Shown: one piece after another, positions 1 to 6,132 of the stretch
Numbering within the stretch: the first letter of the stretch is position 1
Layout: the number at the start of each line of letters is the position of its first letter
Source of the DNA: JAOTYV01 sp041557595
GTDB taxonomy: Bacteria; Pseudomonadota; Alphaproteobacteria; UBA8366
Direction: 5' to 3'
Length of the DNA stretch: 10,978 nucleotides
NCBI GenBank assembly: GCA_041557595.1
Contig: JBFFGE010000158.1
Location: forward strand, 1 to 10,978
Notes under the pieces: model-generated
The model's input: only the letters and a program-made list of their open reading frames with translations
Told to the model about the DNA's origin: nothing
Databases searched by the model: none
Translations under genes and position numbers: made by a program

Positions 1-116
1 ACGTAAATAATTTCGTAGCCTTGGCCCAACTGGGCGAGTACGGGACGAAGTCGGTCGTAGAGGAGGTCGATATTTTCCTCCTCGTTGTAAATTGGAACGA
101 TGACTGAAATCGTCAT
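1..116 (-). CDS. Family 2 glycosyltransferase, N-terminal fragment (gene continues past the left edge)
   Basis: The reverse strand gives about 38 residues beginning MTISVIVPIYNEEENIDLL. This is the first beta strand of a GT-A fold followed by the PxYNEEEN motif of family 2 glycosyltransferases, most like the dolichol-phosphate-mannose-synthase or GtrB branch, which moves a sugar from a nucleotide donor to a polyprenyl phosphate or glycan at the inner membrane. The DxD motif and any C-terminal membrane helices lie outside the window. The start is uncertain. The conserved block begins at the ATG at 116, but an in-frame ATG at 146 would add ten residues (MAAKQSTSAR), and neither has a strong ribosome binding site. 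The gene is divergent from the FkbM methyltransferase, with a CtrA box between them. Family is secure; substrate is unknown. Confidence 0.78.
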   Translation of the reverse strand, partial: MTISVIVPIYNEEENIDLLYDRLRPVLAQLGQGYEIIY

Positions 117-186
117 GCGGGCACTCGTACTTTGCTTGGCCGCCATCCCTGCGGGACGCGGTAATTTCGAGCGTAAGCGGGTGCAT

Positions 187-202
187 TTAAAGATTCGTTA
201 AC
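187..202 (+). promoter_or_regulatory. CtrA box (TTAA-N7-TTAAC) between the divergent glycosyltransferase and FkbM genes
   Basis: The sequence TTAAAGATTCGTTAAC matches the full alphaproteobacterial CtrA consensus TTAA-N7-TTAAC with no mismatch. It lies 60 bp before the FkbM start and 41 to 71 bp before the two candidate glycosyltransferase starts, so it could control either gene. The last ten bases (TTCGTTAACC, 194-203) also end the second CtrA box at 9871-9880. Binding is inferred from sequence only. Confidence 0.6.
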
Positions 203-226
203 CGTGCCGCCGGTTTGCGACGGCAA

Positions 227-256
227 TTGGTCGACCAAGGAACAATCGGATATAAA
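227..256 (+). promoter_or_regulatory. Candidate FkbM promoter and 12-bp palindrome
   Basis: TTGGTCGACCAA (227-238) is a perfect palindrome. Its first half can be read as a -35 element (TTGGTC), with TATAAA at 251-256 as the -10 after an 18-bp spacer. A transcript from it would start at about the ATG at 262, making the mRNA nearly leaderless. This fits the absence of a properly spaced ribosome binding site: AGGG directly abuts the ATG. The palindrome could instead be a regulator site or chance. Confidence 0.35.
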
Positions 257-261
257 TAGGG

Positions 262-996
262 ATGAAATCCCGACTGCCGATCCTGAAACGGCTCCTCCCC
301 AGCATAAAGAAGAAATGGGCCGCCATTCGGCACCCCGGCGGATTCGTGATTCTGCACCGCAACGGTCTCGCCCTGCTGCTGAACCACAGGAATTACGTCG
401 ATCGTCAAATCGTATTTTACGGCGGCTATGAGCGGGAACAGATCGATTTCCTGCTCGCGTCGATGCGGGAGAGGGGGGCCGACCTATTCGTCGATATCGG
501 CGCCAATTTTGGCCTCTATGCGCTCTCCGTCGCCCATGCCGGGGTCTGCGATCGCGTCATCGCGTTCGAGCCGGACCCCCGTAACTTCAACCAGTTATCC
601 GGCAATCTTTATCTGAATCGGCTGGAGACCGCCATCGAGGTGCAGAAGCTCGCGGTCACCGACATCAACGGCACGGTCCATATGGACCTGTATGCGGAGA
701 CCTCGACCGGGCAGTCCCGGGTTAGCGACAGTACCTCGTCGGTTCCCGTGCCGGCGGTCCGGCTCGATGATTTTTTGTCCCTGGATGGTATGAAGATCTT
801 CATGAAGATCGATGTCGAAGGCCACGAACTCAATGTCGTTCGGGGCATGGCGGCGCTGCTGCGGAACAACGACTGCTTCCTGCAGATCGAGGCATTCGAT
901 ACGACGCGCGACGAACTGTCCGCGACCATGGCGGAATTCGAATATCGCTGCCTGCACAGGATCGGCAGCGACCACTATTTCGCGAAATCGGATTAG
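262..996 (+). CDS. FkbM-family SAM-dependent methyltransferase
   Basis: This 244-residue protein has the features of FkbM-type class I O-methyltransferases. Residues 41-60 resemble the family's conserved N-terminal segment (YVDRQIVFYGGYE). Motif I, for SAM binding, is FVDIGANFGLYAL at 77-89. The acidic ribose-binding turn is AFEPDPRNF at 101-109. VRLDDFL (166-172) and the hallmark KIDVEGHE (182-189) follow. There is no signal peptide or membrane helix, so it is cytosolic. FkbM enzymes methylate hydroxyls on sugars or polyketides. With a glycosyltransferase divergent on the left, a sugar in a surface glycan is the likeliest substrate, but that is inference. The ATG at 262 is the first ATG after an in-frame TAA at 253. 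The stop TAG shares bases with the dioxygenase stop on the opposite strand, a 4-bp convergent overlap. Confidence 0.92.
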   Translation: MKSRLPILKRLLPSIKKKWAAIRHPGGFVILHRNGLALLLNHRNYVDRQIVFYGGYEREQIDFLLASMRERGADLFVDIGANFGLYALSVAHAGVCDRVIAFEPDPRNFNQLSGNLYLNRLETAIEVQKLAVTDINGTVHMDLYAETSTGQSRVSDSTSSVPVPAVRLDDFLSLDGMKIFMKIDVEGHELNVVRGMAALLRNNDCFLQIEAFDTTRDELSATMAEFEYRCLHRIGSDHYFAKSD

Positions 997-1877
997 GCCG
1001 CGACGCTAGCCCATTCAGCGTCGGAAACCGTCGGGCCGTCGCCGGCAACCGTGGTTCGCCGCATCACCCGCCGGAATTTATAGTCCCAGGGCCGGCCGCG
1101 GTGCAGCACGCACCGGTTATCCCACATCACAACGTCTTTGGGCCGCCATTTGTGCAGATAGCGAAATTGAGGTTGCGTCGCCCAGTCGAGCAGTTCCTCG
1201 AGCAGCGCCCGGCCTTCCTCCACCGGCCGGCCGAAAATGTGCGATGCGTGCGAGCCGACATACAGGGCCTTTTGCCCATTTACCGGATTTTGGCGGATCA
1301 AGGGATGCGGTACCGGCGGGACTTCGTCTTTTTGTTCCTGATTCAGCATCTCCGGATCCACCTTGCTGCGTGAGTACGCGAAGCTGTGTTCGACGATCAA
1401 CGCATCCAATTCCTGCTTCCGGTCTTCCGGCAGTTCCGCATAGGCCGCCCGCGTCGAGGCGAATTCCGTTTCGCCACCTTCCGGCGGGACTTCCCGGCCT
1501 GAGAGGAGCGAGGCCAGCGCCGGCACCCGTTTGAAGGAACTGTCGGTATGCCACAGCATGTTTGCCGAATTGCGGACCGCCCGTTTATCCGTCGGCAACA
1601 TGGTCGTGTCGGTTTGCGGGTCGACATTCGACAGGTTGGCGATCGGCGTGCCGTCGCCCATGGAGCCCTTGAGCATCCGTTCGAGCGACCCGAATCGCTC
1701 ACTAAAGGCGATCTGCTGTGCATCGTCGATATCCTGATCGCGGAACACCAGAATCGAATGGGTTTCGAACGCGTCCTGGATTTGCGCGAAGATTTCGTCG
1801 TCAACCGGCTGTCGCAGATCGACGCCGGTCACTTCCGCGACGAAGAGGGGATGCAGTCTTTCGATCTTCAAAACCAT
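993..1877 (-). CDS. TauD/TfdA-family Fe(II)/2-oxoglutarate-dependent dioxygenase
   Basis: The 294-residue protein is a complete TauD/TfdA enzyme. These cytosolic enzymes couple 2-oxoglutarate decarboxylation to hydroxylation of a substrate such as taurine or a phenoxyacetate, often releasing sulfite or an alcohol. The iron-binding facial triad is visible: H110 and D112 in WHTDSSF, and H259 in VLHRG. The 2-oxoglutarate-binding arginines fall at the expected +11 and +15 from the distal histidine (R270, R274). The N-terminal IERLHPLFVAEVTGVDL block is also typical. The chosen ATG at 1877 has GAGGA six bases upstream. An upstream in-frame start at 1931 would add 18 residues with no family resemblance. 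The gene lies 94 bp downstream of the S8 protease, so readthrough co-transcription is possible. No transporter adjoins it to reveal the substrate, so sulfonate, herbicide-like or other acid remain open. Confidence 0.93.
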   Translation of the reverse strand: MVLKIERLHPLFVAEVTGVDLRQPVDDEIFAQIQDAFETHSILVFRDQDIDDAQQIAFSERFGSLERMLKGSMGDGTPIANLSNVDPQTDTTMLPTDKRAVRNSANMLWHTDSSFKRVPALASLLSGREVPPEGGETEFASTRAAYAELPEDRKQELDALIVEHSFAYSRSKVDPEMLNQEQKDEVPPVPHPLIRQNPVNGQKALYVGSHASHIFGRPVEEGRALLEELLDWATQPQFRYLHKWRPKDVVMWDNRCVLHRGRPWDYKFRRVMRRTTVAGDGPTVSDAEWASVAA

Positions 1878-1971
1878 GGCGCGTCCTCGGTCGGTCTGAC
1901 AATGCGAGCCTGCTTCGCCGGATTTTGCCAAATATTACCGGCACCGTGCAAACGCCGCGTCGGAAAGACGG

Positions 1972-3267
1972 TTATTTGACCGCCAAGGGGTCGGCGATCC
2001 ATCCATGACGCATGGCGCCGCGGGTCTTGGGCGTGATCCGGGCGTGTTTCAGGATGGCTTTCTTGAGCCTCGGTGCGCGCCAGTTCGGATGCCGGCGCAA
2101 GAGCCGGGCGGCCAGCGCCACCGTGCGGGCGACAGCCTGGCTGGAACCCGACCGGGCGCGCTCCCGGCCGTCGAAATCCAGCGCCTGCATGTGCTCCGCC
2201 GGCACCATCAGGTCGACGCTCTTGGCGCCCCAGTTCGATCCCTGCGCGATCGTTCCGAAGGGACCGGCGGAGGTCACGACCAGAAAATTTTCCAGATCGA
2301 AGGCGGCGGGATAGACCGGCTCGGTATCGATATCGCGGCCATTGTTTCCGGCCGAAATGATGAACAACATGTCGGGCCGTGCCCGCGCGGCGGTCACGAA
2401 GGCGGTCCAATCCGATTTGCGTGTACTGCCCATCGGCATCGAGACCAGGACGGCGCCATTGCTTGCGGCGGCCTGCACCATCTCCGCCATGCGGCGCATA
2501 TCGGGACGGGGATAGCGATAGGGCAGCAAGCGAACCCTTGGGTGTTCGCGTAAGATCAGGCTGGCGACGGCGGTGCCATGGCGCCGCGGAAAGAACGGCG
2601 ATGCGCCGGTATCCTCGTCGAACGGTCGGGCGTCGCCTTCCCAGAAATCATAGCCCAGCGCCTGGCCGTTCGGCGCCCGGGCCAAGTGACGCGCGATCGG
2701 AGGCAGCGTGTAGTTGACGCCGGAATCGAACAGCGCGACAAGCACACCGCCCGGATCCCTACCCGCTGGGATTGGCGGATTGAGAGCCTCGCGGCTGATA
2801 ATTTCGACCAGATCGCGGCCGTAGCGCGCGCGGGTCTGGCGCCGTCCATTCTCGTCGTAAATCAGCCATTGGCCGCCGAGCAGGGTGCAATCCGGGCCGG
2901 CAAAGGCCGTCAGTTCGGGCCGCGTATCGGCATAGGTGAACTGCCAACGGCTGATCCGCTCGCCGGGGCCCATGCGGAGAACCTGCAGCGACCCGCCGGT
3001 GGACAATCGGTATTGTTCGCGCCAACCGACGATTGCTCCGCGCCGCCGGATCGGCGTGGCGTGGTCGAGACTGTGCGCCTTCAGGCGGTCTATTTTTTCG
3101 GCGGTTGTGAGCGTCGGGGTGCTGCACAGCTGTTCCGACGCGAAGCGGACGAAGGCAACGTTGTCTTCCCGGGGATCGGGCGGCGCGGCGGCGCCGGCGA
3201 AGGGCAGGGCGATTGCCCCGGTAAGAGCGATCCAAATCAGGCGGCGGCGAGGATTTGCCAGTGTCAT
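1972..3267 (-). CDS. Exported subtilisin-family (S8) serine protease with a non-canonical N-terminal region
   Basis: Counting from the ATG at 3267, the protein has 431 residues. It begins with a signal peptide: RRR at 7-9, a hydrophobic core LIWIALTGAIALPFAG, and a likely cleavage near AGAAA at 24-28. The S8 catalytic residues are all present in the usual order: D181 in ALFDSGVN, H230 in RRHGTAVASL, oxyanion N308 in ISAGNNG, and S376 in SGSSQAVA. The last block departs from the common GTSMA but keeps the serine. Residues 29-170 do not look like the usual subtilisin prodomain. They are rich in predicted beta strands and I cannot assign them. The protein should act in the periplasm or outside the cell. 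The start is chosen because GGGAG lies upstream (12-base spacing) and the signal peptide follows directly. ATG at 3279 and TTG at 3303 are alternatives. Confidence 0.88.
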   Translation of the reverse strand: MTLANPRRRLIWIALTGAIALPFAGAAAPPDPREDNVAFVRFASEQLCSTPTLTTAEKIDRLKAHSLDHATPIRRRGAIVGWREQYRLSTGGSLQVLRMGPGERISRWQFTYADTRPELTAFAGPDCTLLGGQWLIYDENGRRQTRARYGRDLVEIISREALNPPIPAGRDPGGVLVALFDSGVNYTLPPIARHLARAPNGQALGYDFWEGDARPFDEDTGASPFFPRRHGTAVASLILREHPRVRLLPYRYPRPDMRRMAEMVQAAASNGAVLVSMPMGSTRKSDWTAFVTAARARPDMLFIISAGNNGRDIDTEPVYPAAFDLENFLVVTSAGPFGTIAQGSNWGAKSVDLMVPAEHMQALDFDGRERARSGSSQAVARTVALAARLLRRHPNWRAPRLKKAILKHARITPKTRGAMRHGWIADPLAVK

Positions 3268-3277
3268 AGGGCGAAGC

Positions 3278-3291
3278 ATCTCCCGGGAGAT
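3278..3291. promoter_or_regulatory. 14-bp perfect palindrome at the protease translation start, candidate operator
   Basis: ATCTCCCGGGAGAT is fully self-complementary. It lies 11 bases before the protease ATG and contains that gene's GGGAG ribosome binding site on the minus strand. With no loop it is a poor RNA hairpin, so a dimeric DNA-binding regulator is the more natural reading. This is inference from symmetry only. Confidence 0.35.
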
Positions 3292-3333
3292 TGTCCCGGT
3301 CAATCGTTCCGGGCCGGATTTGCCGAAGGGTCA

Positions 3334-3351
3334 GCGAGTCCATAAACTCGC
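3334..3351. promoter_or_regulatory. Inverted repeat GCGAGT-N6-ACTCGC upstream of the flavin monooxygenase, candidate operator
   Basis: Two exact 6-bp arms are separated by CCATAA, ending 30 bases before the monooxygenase ATG, in the 114-bp divergent region shared with the protease. Size and placement suit a dimeric repressor or activator of the monooxygenase. No regulator gene lies in the window, so the cognate protein is unknown. Confidence 0.35.
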
Positions 3352-3381
3352 GGCGCGTGACGATCGGAATAAGTGAGAATC

Positions 3382-4497
3382 ATGGCGAAGACACAGATGG
3401 AATTGGGCTATTTCGCGATGCCGCTGCATCATCCCGGCCGCGACTGGGGAATGGTGCTGCAGGAAGACCGGGAGGCGGTGATCCTGGCCGACAAACTGGG
3501 GTATTCCGAGGCCTGGATCGGTGAACATATCACCACGACGGCCGAGCCGATCGTGTCGCCGCTGCTATTCCTCGCCACGGTCATCCCGGAGACCCGGCAC
3601 ATCAAGCTCGGCACGGCGGTCGTCAATCTGCCGCATCACCACCCGGCGCATTTGGCGAGTCAGGTGGCGATGTTCGATCAGTTGAGCGGCGGGCGCTGCG
3701 TGCTCGGCGTCGGACCGGGCGGCATGGCGAGCGACGCGGAATTGTTCAAATCGACGTCCGAACAACGCGGGCGGATGATGCTGGAATGCGTCGATGCGAT
3801 GATCGCGATCTGGACCCAGGATCCGCCGTATGAATTGAAGGGCGAGTTCTGGGACATCACGGTGAAGGATTTCGTGATGCCCGAATACGGTGTCGGCATC
3901 ATGGGCAAGCCGCTCCAGAAGCCCCATCCGCCGATCGCCCTGGCGTTGCGCAGCCCCAAATCCGGCAGCGCCCTGTTGTGCGCGGAGCGGGACTGGATCC
4001 CGATTTCCGGCAATTTCATCCCGACGGCGTTCGTAAAGGGCCACTGGGACGACTACGCGGCGGCGCGCGACAAGGTGGGCAAGCCGGCCGACCGGGATAT
4101 CTGGCGGGTCGCCCGCAGCATTCTGGTGGCGGACAGCGACTCGGAAGCCATCGACTATGTGAAGAATCCGGATAGCGGGATCAATTTTTACTTCCGCTAT
4201 CTGCGCACGCTGGCGGCCATGCGGACGACCCCCGGCCTGCCGAGCGCGGAGGTTCGCGCCGAAGTCGATGTGCAGGTGAACGAAGCGTTGGAGGATCAGG
4301 TCATCGCCGGCGATCCCGACAGCGTGCTGGACCAGCTCATCGCATTTCGCGATCAAACGGGGCATTTCGGCACCCTGCTCGCGACCGGCCACGATTGGGA
4401 CCGGGCGGGATTATGGAAGCGCTCGATGGCGTTGCTGGCGGAGGATGTCATGCCGCGCTTTCGCCAGCATGCGGAAGCGACCGGCCCGGCGCGGTAG
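3382..4497 (+). CDS. LLM-class (luciferase-like) flavin-dependent oxidoreductase
   Basis: This 371-residue protein is a bacterial luciferase-like TIM-barrel enzyme that uses reduced flavin (FMNH2 or F420H2) to oxidise a small organic substrate. Diagnostic stretches are LADKLGYSEAWIGEH (35-49), IPETRHIKLGTAVVNLPHHHP (68-88) and FDQLSGGRCVLGVGPGG (98-114), where flavin-phosphate contacts are expected. The early MPLHHPGRDW resembles the limonene 1,2-monooxygenase-like and alkanal monooxygenase-like branches, but substrate specificity cannot be read from sequence. Length is normal for the family. It is cytosolic, with no targeting signal. The ATG at 3382 is preferred, with GTGAGA just upstream. 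A GTG at 3373 would add three residues. It is divergent from the protease and followed by a weak terminator-like hairpin, so it is probably a single-gene transcript. A partner flavin reductase is not in the window. Confidence 0.92.
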   Translation: MAKTQMELGYFAMPLHHPGRDWGMVLQEDREAVILADKLGYSEAWIGEHITTTAEPIVSPLLFLATVIPETRHIKLGTAVVNLPHHHPAHLASQVAMFDQLSGGRCVLGVGPGGMASDAELFKSTSEQRGRMMLECVDAMIAIWTQDPPYELKGEFWDITVKDFVMPEYGVGIMGKPLQKPHPPIALALRSPKSGSALLCAERDWIPISGNFIPTAFVKGHWDDYAAARDKVGKPADRDIWRVARSILVADSDSEAIDYVKNPDSGINFYFRYLRTLAAMRTTPGLPSAEVRAEVDVQVNEALEDQVIAGDPDSVLDQLIAFRDQTGHFGTLLATGHDWDRAGLWKRSMALLAEDVMPRFRQHAEATGPAR

Positions 4498-4505
4498 GAC
4501 GACCG

Positions 4506-4523
4506 GCAAAACTTGCGTTTTTT
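4506..4523 (+). terminator. Weak intrinsic terminator-like hairpin after the flavin monooxygenase
   Basis: A short stem GCAA-AAC-TTGC is followed by G and six T residues (4518-4523), eight bases after the monooxygenase stop. The same stretch sits inside wider complementary arms CGACCGG (4500-4506) and CCGGTCG (4532-4538). The stem is short for a classical terminator, so efficiency is doubtful. Confidence 0.35.
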
Positions 4524-4584
4524 GCGGCGACCCGGTCGATTTCGACTTGGCCGGCAGGACCGATCGGATGCATACTTTCGGACG

Positions 4585-4600
4585 AATGACAGGCGTCATT
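4585..4600. promoter_or_regulatory. Inverted repeat AATGAC-AGGC-GTCATT
   Basis: Exact 6-bp arms around a 4-base centre lie 39 bp before the small ORF at 4640, within the 441-bp stretch between the monooxygenase and the MFS gene. It could be an operator for the small ORF. Arms this short also arise by chance. Confidence 0.25.
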
Positions 4601-4639
4601 GGATGAACCAGACTCCCGGCCTGATTGGAGTGGTTCGAT

Positions 4640-4813
4640 ATGAGCAAAGACAACAAATCGTCGGTATCCATCACGCGGGCCAACCGCATCGCGTTGGCTG
4701 TCCGGTGTGCCCGTTTGCCCGGTCTCGAGCGGCAGGTGCTCCGCAAACGGCTTATCCAGGAAAAGTCGTCGGTCGCGGAGACGCGCCCGCAGCCCGAACA
4801 GCGGGCCGTTTGA
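4640..4813 (+). CDS. Small basic hypothetical protein
   Basis: This is a 57-residue ORF of unrecognised family (starts MSKDNKSSVSITRANRIALA). It is preceded by GGAG nine bases before the ATG. About four fifths of its codons end in G or C, as in neighbouring real genes. The protein is hydrophilic and strongly basic through RANR, RCAR, LERQVLRKRL and similar runs, with a possible amphipathic helix around residues 15-42. There is no signal peptide, membrane segment or cysteine motif. It occupies the gap between the flavin monooxygenase and the MFS transporter, 126 bp before the latter, so it may be co-transcribed with it. Apart from this ORF, the hairpins at 4506-4523 and 4585-4600 are all I see between 4498 and 4938. 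It could be a non-coding stretch with an accidental ORF. Confidence 0.42.
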   Translation: MSKDNKSSVSITRANRIALAVRCARLPGLERQVLRKRLIQEKSSVAETRPQPEQRAV

Positions 4814-4938
4814 AGCCAGTCTACCGGATGCGCAGCGCGGCACGGCATTGAACCGCAATTCGCCGTGTCGCAAGCGGCTGTTCCTCCTATAGTGTTTTGG
4901 TTGCGTAAATTTGTTGCGCGGGAACACGGCGGAAGCGC

Positions 4939-6126
4939 ATGGCGGACAGACGGAAGGTCATCCTGGCCACCTGCTGCGGCGTCCACGCATTGCAGGATGG
5001 GCTGGCCAATTTGGTCTATGTGTTGCTGCCGGTCCTGGCCCAGGTATTCGGCTTGAGTTACGCCCAGGTCGGGATCATCCGGGCCGCCAACAACAGCGCA
5101 ATGACACTCTTCGAATTGCCGTCGGGCTTGCTGTCCGAGCGGTCGGGCGAGCGCATCTTGCTGGTGTTCGGGCTCGCATGCGCCGGGCTCGGATTCGTGG
5201 CGCTGGGGCAGGCGACCGGTTTCTTGGTGATCCTCGTCAGCCTCTTCGTCGTCGGCCTGGGCGCCGCCTTTCAACACGCATTGTCGTCCGCGGTCATCAG
5301 CAAGGCCTACGAGGATGGCGGTCGGCGCTCGGCGCTTGGGGTCTACAATTCATCCGGTGACTTTGGAAAGCTGGCCTTTGCTGGGCTGTTCACGCTGCTT
5401 TTTGGCGCCGGCGTTGCCTGGCACGGGGTGGTGACCGCGTTTGGGGTGCTCGCGCTGGGCGCAGCCGCCGTGCTCTACGGTCTGTTGCGGTGGCTCGGCG
5501 CGGGCGCCAGGCCGGTCGCGACGGCGACCGCGACGGACAGCGCCCCGCGCGGTGGTTGGGGAATTCGGGACCGGACCGGGTTTGCCGCATTGTCGGTGAT
5601 CGTTTTGCTCGACATCGCGGTACAAGGCGGCTTCCTGACGTTTCTTGCTTTCCTGATGATCGAAAAACAGGTGCCGACAAGCCTGGCCGCCTTTGCGGTC
5701 GTATTGACGCTGGCCGGCGGCGCCTTCGGAAAATTCGGATGCGGCCTGCTCGCCGAACGTTTCGGCGTTATCCGGTCCTTGATCCTGGTCGAAGCCCTGA
5801 CGGCGATCGGGATCGTGGCCATCTTGCTGGCGCCAACATTGCTCGCCTATTTCCTGCTGCCGGTGTTGGGGGTGGTGCTGCAGGGGTCGTCCTCGATTAC
5901 CTACGGTACGGTCAGCGACCTGATCACCGAGGATCGCCAGTCGCGCGGTTTCGGGTTGATCTATTCGATTGCCAGCGGCGCGGCGATCGTCTCGCCAATC
6001 CTGTTCGGCTATATCGGCGACCGCTATGGGCTCACACCGGCAATGCTCACGATGGCCGGCGTGGTGTTGCTGCCGTTGCCGCTCTGCGTCTTCCTGCGTC
6101 CGGCATTGTCGCCGAAATCGGCCTGA
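4939..6126 (+). CDS. MFS transporter, drug/efflux type
   Basis: This 395-residue protein has about 12 predicted membrane helices in two halves. A polar linker sits near residues 188-208 (ATATATDSAPRGG). The major-facilitator loop motif between helices 2 and 3 is GLLSERSGER (63-72). The opening HALQDGLANLVYVLLPVLAQVFGLSYAQVG arrangement resembles the fosmidomycin-resistance-like branch of MFS exporters, and proton-coupled export at the inner membrane is the default expectation. Substrate is unknown. The ATG at 4939 has GGAAG three bases upstream and leads straight into helix 1. It lies 126 bp after the small ORF, with a TATAGT element near 4890 that could be a promoter. It ends only 6 bp from the stop of the convergent FAD dehydrogenase, leaving no room for a terminator between them. 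Confidence 0.92.
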   Translation: MADRRKVILATCCGVHALQDGLANLVYVLLPVLAQVFGLSYAQVGIIRAANNSAMTLFELPSGLLSERSGERILLVFGLACAGLGFVALGQATGFLVILVSLFVVGLGAAFQHALSSAVISKAYEDGGRRSALGVYNSSGDFGKLAFAGLFTLLFGAGVAWHGVVTAFGVLALGAAAVLYGLLRWLGAGARPVATATATDSAPRGGWGIRDRTGFAALSVIVLLDIAVQGGFLTFLAFLMIEKQVPTSLAAFAVVLTLAGGAFGKFGCGLLAERFGVIRSLILVEALTAIGIVAILLAPTLLAYFLLPVLGVVLQGSSSITYGTVSDLITEDRQSRGFGLIYSIASGAAIVSPILFGYIGDRYGLTPAMLTMAGVVLLPLPLCVFLRPALSPKSA

Positions 6127-6132
6127 CGGCGT

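Noticed and set aside
1878..1931. Longer start for the dioxygenase
   Set aside because: The extra 18 residues do not resemble the family, and the ATG at 1877 has a well-placed GAGGA.
4411..5277. 288-codon minus-strand frame across the gap and the MFS start
   Set aside because: No recognisable motif, and it crosses the end of the monooxygenase and the start of the transporter. Shadow frame.
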